DNA of 64,000 nt, taken from positions 1 to 64,000 of the forward strand of contig CAZIFQ010000005.1 of the NCBI GenBank assembly GCA_964538375.1, read 5' to 3'. The stretch's first letter is position 1; each line of letters starts with the position of its first letter. The stretch is from JAUUZQ01 sp964538375 (GTDB taxonomy: Bacteria > Bacteroidota > Bacteroidia > Bacteroidales > GCA-2748055). This document shows, piece by piece, positions 34,521 to 43,907 of the stretch. The notes under the pieces are model-generated. The model ran no database searches, was not told the DNA's origin, and was given only the letters and a program-made list of their open reading frames with translations. The position numbers and the translations under genes were made by a program.

Positions 34521-34555
34521 AAAAAAAAGGGCCGGTTCTTCCGGCCTTTTTTTAA
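34521..34555 (-). terminator. hairpin terminator after the OmpA-PD40 gene
   Basis: Stem GGCCGG / CCGGCC (34530-34535 with 34541-34546) extended by G-U and A-T pairs, five-base loop, flanked by A8 and T7 on the two sides. On the minus strand it follows the gene ending at 34566 and has a full T tract. Confidence 0.85.
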
Positions 34556-34565
34556 GTTGGGATTA

Positions 34566-36356
34566 TTATTTTATCATTAAATATTCCGGGACATCCACTT
34601 TGGCAATTTCAATGACGACATTTCCGACAACTTTAACGTTGAATTCTACACGTCTGTTCAGCTGCCTTCCTTTTGGAGCATCCCTGTCATCAGCTGTGCG
34701 GTTAATAGCTACCGGATTTCCTTCGCTAAATCCTTTTAAAACAAGCCTCTCTTTGGCAATGCTTTTACCTTGCAGGTATTTGGAAACTGCTTTGGTCCTC
34801 TTCTCTGAGAGTATTTGATTATAATTGGTTGTTCCAACAGCATCGGTATGACCTTTTATTTCCAACTCAACATTTGGGAATTTATTTAAGATAGTGGCAA
34901 GGTCATCCAGGTTTGACCTTGCTGTATTTGAAAGCTCAAAACTATCAAAGTCAAAAAAGATGGGCTTGATGAGATATTTCTCAGGTTTTACAACTTCAGC
35001 AACTTCTTCTACCACTTCTACTACTTCCTCTTCCACAACTTCTTCTTCGGTAAAGGCAACAACTACCGGCTCAGCAAATTCGGGGATCAATTCAAATCTG
35101 AAAAAATCAACCTGGTCTGCTTCTCCCTTAGCATATACTGTAAGGTAGCCTTCATAATTAATCTGCTTGGGTGAATATGCAAAATCATCATCACTTGTAT
35201 TTAATGGATAGCCGAGGTTTACAGGATCGCCATAAGTGCCATCTTCAAGTATTTCTGAGTAGTAAATATCAAATCCTCCAACTGTAGAATGCCCCTGGGA
35301 ACTATAATACAGTCTTTTTCCGTCAGGACTTACATAAGGAACATCTTCATTCAGCTGTGTGTTGATCTTGTCACCCAGCAGCTCAATCTCACCCCAGGAG
35401 CCATCGGCATTTTTAGCGCTTTTGAAAATGTCCATTTCACCAATTGCTTCTTTCCTGTTGCTGGTAAAATAGATGGAATTTCCATCAGGTGAGAATGCGG
35501 CATGTGATTCAAAGTATTTTGAGTTTATTGGCCTTCCAATTGGGTTGGAACGACTCCATTTTTCATTAGCATATTCCGTAATCCAAATTTCACTGTCAAA
35601 TTCATCAGACCACGCCAGCAGAATTTTATTTCCGTCCTGTGATATGGAAATTACATCTTGATTACCATCTGATTCTATATTAGGGGTAATGCTGGTAGGT
35701 TTTAACCACTTTCCATCAACTTTTTTGGAAACATATACTCCATTATAAAATTTGTGTTGCCCCATAAATGCAACAGTATTTAAATCTCCTGATACAACGG
35801 CATTATAAATGGGCGCAGAAATTTGATTCAGTTGCCCCAGGTTTCCATAATCATACTCGGTAGGATTTTTTACAGCTTCAAGCGCAAGTTCACATGCTGC
35901 CATCTGTAAATTTGTATACATCAACTGGTGATTATTTGCATCAGGATCAGGAAAAAATTCAACATATTTCATATAACTGTTGCACGCAAGCTCATTATTG
36001 TAATTAATGCGGTAGGCATTGCCCAGGTAAAGGTAAGCATCAGGTGGCGCTGCTTCTTCCTTGAAGTTTCCTACTTTGTATTTTTTGTTAATGTTTTTAA
36101 CAGCTTGTTCCAGGTAAGGAATCGCCTCAGTTTTGCGACCGTCAATGTTTAGAAGACAAACACCGATCCTGTAGTTAATGTTTGAGTTATCCTGGTACTC
36201 TTCATCATATACCTTCTTGAATGAAAACAGGGCCTCTTCATAACTCTCTTCCGCGAGAAAGAATTCAGCGTCATAGAAATTTTCTCTTGGATCATATTGT
36301 CCAAAAAGTGTTGCTGTGAAAAGCAATATCGTAAGGAATGATAATACTTTATTCAT
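34566..36356 (-). CDS. TPR-PD40-OmpA envelope protein (PorE-like)
   Basis: 596 residues: signal peptide (1-19), TPR region (about 25-165), PD40 propeller (about 180-415), an acidic valine-glutamate linker (about 428-455) and a C-terminal OmpA-like peptidoglycan-binding domain (about 460-575) with FFDFDSFELS, GHTDAVGTTNYNQ and GRQLNRRVEF. The Asp and Arg that bind diaminopimelate are in place. The architecture matches PorE, which ties the type IX secretion machinery to peptidoglycan, but PorE also has a carboxypeptidase-regulatory domain not seen here. Middle gene of a paralogous trio with its own promoter box and terminator. Confidence 0.88.
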   Translation of the reverse strand: MNKVLSFLTILLFTATLFGQYDPRENFYDAEFFLAEESYEEALFSFKKVYDEEYQDNSNINYRIGVCLLNIDGRKTEAIPYLEQAVKNINKKYKVGNFKEEAAPPDAYLYLGNAYRINYNNELACNSYMKYVEFFPDPDANNHQLMYTNLQMAACELALEAVKNPTEYDYGNLGQLNQISAPIYNAVVSGDLNTVAFMGQHKFYNGVYVSKKVDGKWLKPTSITPNIESDGNQDVISISQDGNKILLAWSDEFDSEIWITEYANEKWSRSNPIGRPINSKYFESHAAFSPDGNSIYFTSNRKEAIGEMDIFKSAKNADGSWGEIELLGDKINTQLNEDVPYVSPDGKRLYYSSQGHSTVGGFDIYYSEILEDGTYGDPVNLGYPLNTSDDDFAYSPKQINYEGYLTVYAKGEADQVDFFRFELIPEFAEPVVVAFTEEEVVEEEVVEVVEEVAEVVKPEKYLIKPIFFDFDSFELSNTARSNLDDLATILNKFPNVELEIKGHTDAVGTTNYNQILSEKRTKAVSKYLQGKSIAKERLVLKGFSEGNPVAINRTADDRDAPKGRQLNRRVEFNVKVVGNVVIEIAKVDVPEYLMIK

Positions 36357-36378
36357 TTGGAGAGAGATTTGGGTTTAT

Positions 36379-36387
36379 ACAAAAATA
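36379..36387 (-). promoter_or_regulatory. candidate -7 box before the OmpA-PD40 gene
   Basis: TATTTTTGT on the minus strand fits TAnnTTTG, 22 bp before the start codon at 36356. No clear -33 element was seen. Confidence 0.35.
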
Positions 36388-36521
36388 AAAAAATTATTGA
36401 AGGAACCATGAAATTCGGTCCCTATTTCGTTAACAATATGATCGTTAAGAAATTGATTTTTCTTGTAGTTAATGCTGCCGATAGCCCGTTTACAAAGGGT
36501 CATAGGATGTTATTAATTACT

Positions 36522-39467
36522 TTACCCTTCTTTTTCTTCCTTCTTCCTTCTTTTCCAAAACATGAACAGTCTTACAGAAATGAGCCCGAGTATTACTAAT
36601 CCGCCACCTACAGTTAGGACTATTGGGAATCCATCTCCCTTAACTTCAAACTCAGGGTCCAGGGTGTGAATGTAGAATTTGCTCATTAACTCTGTAAGTA
36701 TTTTCTGCAACTCTTCATCGTTCATGCCCAATTCGTTGGCATGCTCTAGCAGGTAAGCGACCAGTTCTGCAATTGAATTGATTCCTTCTTTCTCAAGGTT
36801 GAGACCTTTGAGGAAGTCACGCAGCGAATCAGGTCCATTTTGCACCAGGTAATCCACAAATGTTTCCACATCCTGTTCTGCAAGAAGATTGCTGAGCATC
36901 TTTGTCAGCTGTTCAGGATCATTTCCTGACTCGGAAATAATTTTTAAGATATCCAGATCCCCGGCAGTTATTTCCAATGAAGCTGCCTTGTTTTTGAGAT
37001 ACTCCATCAACTCATCCGCAGTCTGAATATTGAGTGCTTTAAGATCAAGAGATTCCAGCAATTCTTTCAGTGGACCGTCGGCATTCTTCATCATTTGCAG
37101 GCGCAAAAGCTCTGCTTCGTTACTTACCTGGTCCAGTGAATTTGCCAATGCTTTACTTATGTCAGCATCATTAAATGATAGATTATCAGCATTTTCTCTC
37201 AAGTGCTGCATATAAACGTCTGGAGTTGTAAGCATTTCAGCTTCCGGATTCAGGTTTTGAAGATATTCTTTTAGCTTACTGTCAGCATGTGTTAGCATGA
37301 GCTCATGTAAAATATCCACATCGCTTCCAGACACAGAATTAGCTGCTGCCTTGTCAATATCTTCTAAGGTATAACCTTGCTCATTGGCGTTGGACGCAAG
37401 GTAATCAAGAAGCTCACCTGTTGATTCAAGATCCAATTTACTTATATCCAGTTCCTCTAATGTTCTTTTCAGACTGCCTTCAGCATATTCACCGAGGCGA
37501 TTGCTCATTTGCTGCAGTGATTGATTGATCGAGTCCTGGGTCGATAGAGGTATAGACTCTTCAATAATGGTAATAGGAACTACTGTTTCTGCAATCACCT
37601 CTTCATCTCCTCCTACGGCATGTATCAGGATTGTTCTTTTGCTGGTGTCCCCATTTCCTTCTACAAGAATGAGTTCTATGGTGTTTAGCCCGGCTTCAGG
37701 TATTATTTCGTAAGTAAAACGCTTCTTATCTATTATGAAGGTATCTGTTGCAGTTTGAATACTGTCTACAAATACATTTGCATAAAGTATCGCATCTTTT
37801 GCCAGCTTCATTTTGAGCTTCAGTTTCTCACCGCTCTTCACATTGAAAATGGTATCTTCCAGTTCAATTTTGCTGTTTTCTCCGGTCAGAACCTGTGGGA
37901 CATAGGGCTTTGTTTCTAATGCAAGTTGCTTATCCAGTTGCAGTCCATCATTATCTGTTTCACTGGTAATATCAATGGGTGTTATTGCATCACTGAAGGT
38001 ATTACTTTTTACAACCAGGTTATATTTTCCCTGGGGAGCTTTAACAGTGAACTTATTTAGTTCCAGGTCGGGAATGGATGTGTCTATTGTTCTGCCGCTT
38101 AGCCGGTCGACCAGGTAGACCTTTACACCATCTTTTTCACTTAATGACTCTTTGTCAGGCATCAGGAAGCCGGAAATCATATACATCCTGGGATTATTAT
38201 CCGTATAAACATCCAGGAAGTAAATATCATTTAAGCCCTGTCCTTCTTCTGTAAACATGGAGAAGTAGGCGCTGTTTCCATTATCAACCGGGAGGAAGAA
38301 GATATCATCATCGGTGGTGTTGATCGGATAACCCAAATTGATTGGAATATCCCACTGTCCCGCCGAATTTTTCCTGGAATAGAAAACATCATAGCCGCCC
38401 ATATTATAGTGGCCATAACTGCTAAAGTAGAGGTACTCCTGGTTTTCAGTAATAAATGGAGTTTCTTCATTGTACCGTGTATTCACAGTTTCACCCAGGT
38501 TAATGGGTTCTCCCCACGAGCCGTCTTCCTTTTTCTCAGCCCTGTAAATATCTAATCCGCCAAAGCCGCCTTTTCGGTTACTTGTGAAATAAAGTGTATT
38601 GCCATCCTTTGTCATAGAACCGTGAGATTCCCAGTACTTCGTATTGATGTTACTGCCAATCTTAGTCATGTTGGTCCAGCCGCCATCAACTAATTCACTC
38701 TGGTAAAGATTACCAATGAAGTCGTCGTTGCGATAGATGATCATATACGTTCCGTCATATGAGAGGTAGGTGGGATAGACATCTCCGTCAACACCTAGTT
38801 CAGGTACAATGTTACGTGGATGTTTCCATTCGCCGTCTACTTTTTCAGCATAAAATGTAGCATCATAGAAGCGTTGCTCAGAAACAAAAACCAGGTGTTT
38901 TCCATCACCAGAGACAATGGGATTCTTGTCAGTGAATCTTGTGTTTACAATGGGTGAAATATTTTTTATGTCGAAATCCACCGGTATCTTCATCAGGTTC
39001 TTCGCGGTGTTGCAAATCTTTATTTGCTCTTCCACCAGTTCAACATCATAAATCTTTTCGTCAAGTATCTTACGGAAGTAATTATAATTCTCCAGTGCTT
39101 TGTCGATTTGGTTATTCACCAGGAAGGCATTTCCCAGGTAGAAAAAAGCTTCAGGGGGTGCTGTTTTTTCTCTGAATTGGTTTTCCTTATACTTCGGATT
39201 TATATTTTTCGATGCTTTTTCCAGGTACCTGATAGATTTCTCTTTTTGATAGGGATCGTTAAGGAAACAGACACCGATTTTGTAGTTTATATTGTCGTTT
39301 TCAGGTTCTGCACGATGAATTTTCAGGTAAAGGGGAAGTGCTTCATTAAACTCTTCAAACAGAAAATAGGATTCAGCTTCGAGGAAGGTCTCCTTTAAAT
39401 CATCTGTTTGGGCAGTTACAGTTACAAAAGCAAGAAGTATAAATAAAGTATATAAGAATCTTTTCAT
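36522..39467 (-). CDS. TPR-PD40 protein with helical repeats and C-terminal membrane anchor
   Basis: 981 residues. Signal peptide (1-19), TPR part (about 25-165), PD40 propeller (about 185-420), beta-rich sandwich segments (about 430-625), then four related helical repeats at about 661-726, 727-794, 795-876 and 877-928. Each repeat has the pattern A-D-x-x-L-K-x-x-L followed by E-L-x-x-Y-L. A membrane helix (about 947-971) and a basic tail (KRRKKEEKEG) end the protein. The topology predicted is periplasmic body with cytoplasmic tail. Function unknown; the front half is paralogous to the two downstream genes. Confidence 0.85.
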   Translation of the reverse strand: MKRFLYTLFILLAFVTVTAQTDDLKETFLEAESYFLFEEFNEALPLYLKIHRAEPENDNINYKIGVCFLNDPYQKEKSIRYLEKASKNINPKYKENQFREKTAPPEAFFYLGNAFLVNNQIDKALENYNYFRKILDEKIYDVELVEEQIKICNTAKNLMKIPVDFDIKNISPIVNTRFTDKNPIVSGDGKHLVFVSEQRFYDATFYAEKVDGEWKHPRNIVPELGVDGDVYPTYLSYDGTYMIIYRNDDFIGNLYQSELVDGGWTNMTKIGSNINTKYWESHGSMTKDGNTLYFTSNRKGGFGGLDIYRAEKKEDGSWGEPINLGETVNTRYNEETPFITENQEYLYFSSYGHYNMGGYDVFYSRKNSAGQWDIPINLGYPINTTDDDIFFLPVDNGNSAYFSMFTEEGQGLNDIYFLDVYTDNNPRMYMISGFLMPDKESLSEKDGVKVYLVDRLSGRTIDTSIPDLELNKFTVKAPQGKYNLVVKSNTFSDAITPIDITSETDNDGLQLDKQLALETKPYVPQVLTGENSKIELEDTIFNVKSGEKLKLKMKLAKDAILYANVFVDSIQTATDTFIIDKKRFTYEIIPEAGLNTIELILVEGNGDTSKRTILIHAVGGDEEVIAETVVPITIIEESIPLSTQDSINQSLQQMSNRLGEYAEGSLKRTLEELDISKLDLESTGELLDYLASNANEQGYTLEDIDKAAANSVSGSDVDILHELMLTHADSKLKEYLQNLNPEAEMLTTPDVYMQHLRENADNLSFNDADISKALANSLDQVSNEAELLRLQMMKNADGPLKELLESLDLKALNIQTADELMEYLKNKAASLEITAGDLDILKIISESGNDPEQLTKMLSNLLAEQDVETFVDYLVQNGPDSLRDFLKGLNLEKEGINSIAELVAYLLEHANELGMNDEELQKILTELMSKFYIHTLDPEFEVKGDGFPIVLTVGGGLVILGLISVRLFMFWKRRKKEEKEG

Positions 39468-39733
39468 GACAGCTGTTTTTATGCTTCCTTCATCAGAGCC
39501 CTTTCGCTCCTTGTTGGTTGCATCAATGTAGCAGTATTGCTCAAAAAAAATACCGGGTAGTACAGTGTTCCGTTCTGTATTCTATTTCAGACATTTCTAC
39601 TTCTTAACAAAAATAACAAATATCTAGGAAGATTGTTGGCAAAGTTGTAAGCCAAAAATTGGTCTTCGCTATTTTTGACAAACTGCCCGAAACAGGTAGC
39701 TAATGATGCTAAATATTAGTTGAAACAGCCAAT

Positions 39734-41689
39734 CTACATTCCGAGCTTTCTGAATCCCTTCCAAAAAATAATAATATCATTGGAAAGTTTGTAGTCTTTT
39801 GCATACATCACATTGATCCTGTCAGCTTGTTCGGGAAAAATTTCTTTTTCTGAGATTCCTTTTCCAGGGAATAGAATCCCTTTTCTTAAGGCAGGGAAGG
39901 AGGTGGGGTCAAACCCTGGATGAATGTAATAGCCAACCATTGTTTTCTTACCTGCTAATACTTGAAAAAGTCTCCCCCATGCCTTGAAACTTTTCCTGAC
40001 GAAAAGTGCCCATAGGGGGAATAGGGGAATAAGTATAATGGAGCAAAATACATCAAACAAGCGCTTTGTTCGGAGGTTCGATGCTTTTCCAATGGAATTA
40101 AAATTAATGGTGTACAGCTCACCTGCAGTGTTAATGGAGTTACTCCCAATAATGGACATGCTCTCTGGAGGAGCAATCTTGTAATTGACAGGTACGCCCG
40201 TAAGTTTGGTCATCACATCAATTATTCGCCTGGAAGGAATATCCTGCGCGCAGAAAACTATCTCGTCGAGCTTATGAATTCGGACAATGTCCTCGATTTG
40301 CTCAAGCGTTCCAATATAAGTTGAATCAGGGCTTGATTCCTGGCTGACATATCCAACAATTTCCGGTTTAATCTGTGTCTTGCCAAGAAGGGAGCTTACC
40401 CTCATGGCTTCTTCAGGATTTCCGACTAGTACTATGCGTTTCTTTTTATTGAGATCCAGCTCATAATCTTTGTTCCTGGCCAGGTGCATTAACCATCTGA
40501 AGAGTGCTGTGCTTAAGAGGGCCCAGGCAGAACCCAGGAGAATAATGGCACGTGAGAATCTCCAGGTTTCTGGTAAGAGCGCATAAATTACAAGGATGAT
40601 AAATGTACCGACAACTATTCCGCGAATGTAATGCCAAAGTTTGAGCGGCTTCTCATAGCCCCCGGAATAATATGCTGATATCAGCCATATAAGAATGTAG
40701 ACCGGTACTACAAAATAGAGAAGTTCCGATGGATAATAATTGGGATTGTCAAATTTGATGTTTCCCCAAAGCGGCAATCCAATAAAAAATCCGGCAAAAA
40801 TAATTATCGCATCAATCAGTTGTCTGTAAATTCGCTTGGTGAATCTCCTTATGAGGGAAAGAGCCGCCCGAAGATATATGGCCAGTTGAATGACCATCGA
40901 ATATGCCCTTGCTCTTTTTGAGGTAAAATGCTTCGTGGCAAAGATGATCATTGCGTTGTAAAAGACTACGACGTAGTTTAAACTACCCTTTTTGGTACTT
41001 TCACCTTTATAATGAATGATGGTGGTTTCAGGATAATAATAATTTTTAAAACCACCTTTTGTTATTCTGTATGATAGATCAATATCTTCTCCGTACATGA
41101 AATAGTCTTCATCTAGCAGCCCGACCTTTTCGAGTGTCTCCTTTCGCAGAAACATAAAGGCCCCGGCAAGAATATCTATTTCATTCACCTTGTCCTTATC
41201 CAGGTAGCCAAGGTGATATTTACCAAAAATCTTAGATTTTGGAAACAAACTTGAAAAGCCGAAAATTTTATAAAACGCCACCCATGGTGTTGGGAGAGCT
41301 CTCTTCGATTCAGGCAGATACTGTCCCCTGCCATCAATCATCTTCACTCCAAGTGATCCGGCATCAGGATGCTCATCCATGAAGTTGATACATTTCGAAA
41401 AAGTATCTTCCTCTACAACTGTATCCGGGTTGAGCAAGAGTACATATTTTCCGCTTGATAGACGGATCGCCTGGTTGTTCGCTTTGCTGAAACCGACATT
41501 ATCCTGGTTCTCAATTAATTTTACCCACGGAAAACGCTCCCTGATATGGTTACATGATCCATCCACAGAGTTATTATCTACCACAAAAACTTCCGTTTCG
41601 ATACCGTCAATTGCTTTTTTCACAGAGTGCAGACACTGCTCCAGGAAATATTTTACATTATAGTTGACAATTACTATAGAAAGGTCCAT
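39734..41689 (-). CDS. GT2 glycosyltransferase fused to a degenerate phosphoglycosyltransferase
   Basis: 651 residues. N-terminal GT2 domain (about 1-240: SIVIVNYNVKYFLEQ, VVDNNSVDGS, LLLNPDTVVEEDTF) of the rhamnosyltransferase type. Then four to five membrane helices (about 285-400), a Rossmann CoA_binding_3-like domain (KKRIVLVGNPEEAMRV, about 424-530) and a C-terminal remnant of a bacterial sugar transferase (LRTKRLFDVFCSIILIPLFP, GKKTMVGYY). The catalytic middle of the sugar transferase appears missing. Probably envelope polysaccharide synthesis. Confidence 0.85.
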   Translation of the reverse strand: MDLSIVIVNYNVKYFLEQCLHSVKKAIDGIETEVFVVDNNSVDGSCNHIRERFPWVKLIENQDNVGFSKANNQAIRLSSGKYVLLLNPDTVVEEDTFSKCINFMDEHPDAGSLGVKMIDGRGQYLPESKRALPTPWVAFYKIFGFSSLFPKSKIFGKYHLGYLDKDKVNEIDILAGAFMFLRKETLEKVGLLDEDYFMYGEDIDLSYRITKGGFKNYYYPETTIIHYKGESTKKGSLNYVVVFYNAMIIFATKHFTSKRARAYSMVIQLAIYLRAALSLIRRFTKRIYRQLIDAIIIFAGFFIGLPLWGNIKFDNPNYYPSELLYFVVPVYILIWLISAYYSGGYEKPLKLWHYIRGIVVGTFIILVIYALLPETWRFSRAIILLGSAWALLSTALFRWLMHLARNKDYELDLNKKKRIVLVGNPEEAMRVSSLLGKTQIKPEIVGYVSQESSPDSTYIGTLEQIEDIVRIHKLDEIVFCAQDIPSRRIIDVMTKLTGVPVNYKIAPPESMSIIGSNSINTAGELYTINFNSIGKASNLRTKRLFDVFCSIILIPLFPLWALFVRKSFKAWGRLFQVLAGKKTMVGYYIHPGFDPTSFPALRKGILFPGKGISEKEIFPEQADRINVMYAKDYKLSNDIIIFWKGFRKLGM

Positions 41690-41740
41690 GCAAATGTTAG
41701 TTAATCTCTAAAAATACATATTTCCATCAGAAATAGCGTG

Positions 41741-41749
41741 GCAAATATA
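41741..41749 (-). promoter_or_regulatory. -7 box before the GT2 fusion gene
   Basis: TATATTTGC on the minus strand is a perfect Bacteroidota -7 element, 51 bp before the start codon at 41689. No matching -33 TTTG was seen. Confidence 0.4.
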
Positions 41750-41817
41750 TGAAATATTGTGTTTTTAAGTGCGCCTTTTGCCCTCTCCACTCTGCACTTT
41801 CCTCTCTGCACTTCGCC

Positions 41818-43050
41818 TTAAAACTCCGCTTCAACAATATTTTTAGTCAAATCCTCAAAATCTTCTCTCCTGCGGATGAGGTAATCTTTCCCCTGGTGAA
41901 TCAATACCTCTGCAGGCCGATACCTCGAATTATAGTTAGAAGACATGGCGTAACAATAGGCCCCGGCATTTTTAAACATCAGGTAATCTCCTTCTGTAAT
42001 CTCCGTAATCTTCCTGTTCCACCCAAAAGTATCCGTTTCACATATGTAGCCCACAACCGTATAGATCCTTTCTTTGCCGCTTGTCTTACTGAGATTCACT
42101 ACCTCGTGATATGCATCGTAGAACATGGGGCGGATAAAATGATTCATACCGGTATCAAGTCCAGCAAATACAGTTGAGGTAGTTTGTTTGATGACATTTG
42201 TTCTTGCAACAAAGTATCCTGCTTCACTTACCAGGTATTTTCCGGGTTCAAATATCAAGGTCAAATCTCGTCCGTATTCTGCGCAGAAATCATTGAATCG
42301 CTTTGAGAGTTGCTCTCCCAGCATATCGATATCAGTATAAATATCATCCGCTTTGTAAGCAACTTTGAACCCGCTTCCAAAATCGATGTAATCCAGATCA
42401 GGAAATTCCCTGGCAGTGTTAAATATGATCTCAGCACCGCGAAGAAATACATCAATATCTACTATGTCTGATCCGGTGTGCATATGCAAACCTTCAACCT
42501 TCATTTTATTGGTTTCAATGACTCTTAATACATGAGGAATCTGGTAAATTGAGATTCCAAATTTTGAGTCGATATGGCCTGTGGAAATCTTGTGGTTGGC
42601 TCCGGCCAGGATGTGTGGATTGATCCTGATGCAAACAGGAACCTTATCGCCATATTTAATTCCATACTGCTCAAGAATGGAGATATTATCAATATTTATT
42701 TTCACGCCCATTTTTGTAACTTCTTCTATCTCTTCCAGGGAGACACAGTTTGGGGTATAGATAATTTTCTGCGCGTCGTAGCCGGCTTTTAGTCCCAACT
42801 TCACCTCCTGTATTGAAACGGCATCCAATCCGGCCCCTAGCTCTTTAAAAAGTTTCAAAACATTCAGATTTGTCAATGCTTTGCACGCATAGTTGATCTT
42901 GACTTTCGCATTTTTAAATGCCTTTTCCATCCGTTTATACTGAGAAACCATTTTTGCAGAATCATAAATGTACACGGGTGTCCCATGTTTTTCTACAATC
43001 GGTATGACAGGTAAACCGTCAATTACGTACTGGTTTCTTTTTAGTTCCAT
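41818..43050 (-). CDS. lysA: diaminopimelate decarboxylase
   Basis: PLP enzyme making lysine from meso-diaminopimelate. The cofactor lysine is in KINYACKALTN (about residue 57), with GLHMHTGSDI, the YIDFGSGFK phosphate-binding strand and EPGKYLVSEAG. The catalytic cysteine segment YICETDTFGWNRKI is present. 410 residues is normal for LysA alone, with no aspartokinase fusion. It is separated by 109 bp from recR upstream, so cotranscription is uncertain. Confidence 0.95.
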   Translation of the reverse strand: MELKRNQYVIDGLPVIPIVEKHGTPVYIYDSAKMVSQYKRMEKAFKNAKVKINYACKALTNLNVLKLFKELGAGLDAVSIQEVKLGLKAGYDAQKIIYTPNCVSLEEIEEVTKMGVKINIDNISILEQYGIKYGDKVPVCIRINPHILAGANHKISTGHIDSKFGISIYQIPHVLRVIETNKMKVEGLHMHTGSDIVDIDVFLRGAEIIFNTAREFPDLDYIDFGSGFKVAYKADDIYTDIDMLGEQLSKRFNDFCAEYGRDLTLIFEPGKYLVSEAGYFVARTNVIKQTTSTVFAGLDTGMNHFIRPMFYDAYHEVVNLSKTSGKERIYTVVGYICETDTFGWNRKITEITEGDYLMFKNAGAYCYAMSSNYNSRYRPAEVLIHQGKDYLIRRREDFEDLTKNIVEAEF

Positions 43051-43159
43051 CTCTCTGTGATTAAAAAATTAGTAAGCAAAAATACGAAAAAAGCGCTTTC
43101 TCTGCTTGTTAGGTAATAAATTGGTATAAATACCAGGAAAAAAGTATGAAATTATAGCT

Positions 43160-43795
43160 TTACTTTCCACTCATGCCTTTGAAGATCTCTTCAAAATCTG
43201 TCCTGTTCAGAATGGATCTGCCAAGGGTGATCTCATCTGCATATTCCAGGTCATCTCCAATAGATACACCCCTGGCCAATGTGGTTATCTTGACAGAAGT
43301 TTCCTGGAGCTTTTTATAGATATAAAAGTTGGTGGTATCTCCCTCCATGGTGGTGCTTAGCGCAAGAATTACTTCCCTGATGGTGTTCTTCCTGGCCTTC
43401 TCTACCAATGAGTCAATAGTCAGGTCAGCCGGGCCAATGCCATCGAGCGGTGATATAATTCCACCGAGAACATGGTAAATTCCATGGTATTGATTTGTGT
43501 TCTCAATGGACATGACATCCCGTATGTTTTCTACTACGCAGATGGTTTCGTGGTCCCTGTAATTGTCTGTACAAATGGCACATACTTCGGTGTCGGATAT
43601 GTTATGACAAATTTTGCAATGCATTATTTCTTTCTTCATCTTAAGTATTGTCTGCCCGAAGCGTTCAACCTCCTTATCATCCTGCTTTAACAGGAACAAA
43701 ACCATGCGCAGCGCTGATTTTCTCCCGATACCCGGCAGGGAAGCGAATTCCTCCACGGCTTCCTCGAGTAATTTTGATGAATAGTTCTGATGCAT
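43160..43795 (-). CDS. recR: recombination mediator RecR
   Basis: Works with RecF/RecO to load RecA at gaps. The 211-residue protein has the HhH-like SLPGIGRKSALRMVLFLL N-terminus, a C4 zinc finger (CKICHNISDTEVCAIC) and a TOPRIM domain (ICVVENIRDVMSIENT, YHVLGGIISPLDGIGPADL). The ATG at 43795 is chosen; one 7 codons further upstream adds MRDRKSN, not expected in the family. Confidence 0.95.
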   Translation of the reverse strand: MHQNYSSKLLEEAVEEFASLPGIGRKSALRMVLFLLKQDDKEVERFGQTILKMKKEIMHCKICHNISDTEVCAICTDNYRDHETICVVENIRDVMSIENTNQYHGIYHVLGGIISPLDGIGPADLTIDSLVEKARKNTIREVILALSTTMEGDTTNFYIYKKLQETSVKITTLARGVSIGDDLEYADEITLGRSILNRTDFEEIFKGMSGK

Positions 43796-43907
43796 ATTGC
43801 TTTTTCTATCCCGCAAATTTACTATTACCTTGCTATTGCCACAATATTTTTGTCCTTAAATTGAAATTACCCATTTTTACATCCTGAGAATTAACAATAT
43901 TTAGCTC

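Noticed and set aside
36357..36599. 80-residue open frame between two PD40 genes
   Set aside because: It runs across the promoter region of one gene and antisense to the 3' end of the next, with no family likeness.
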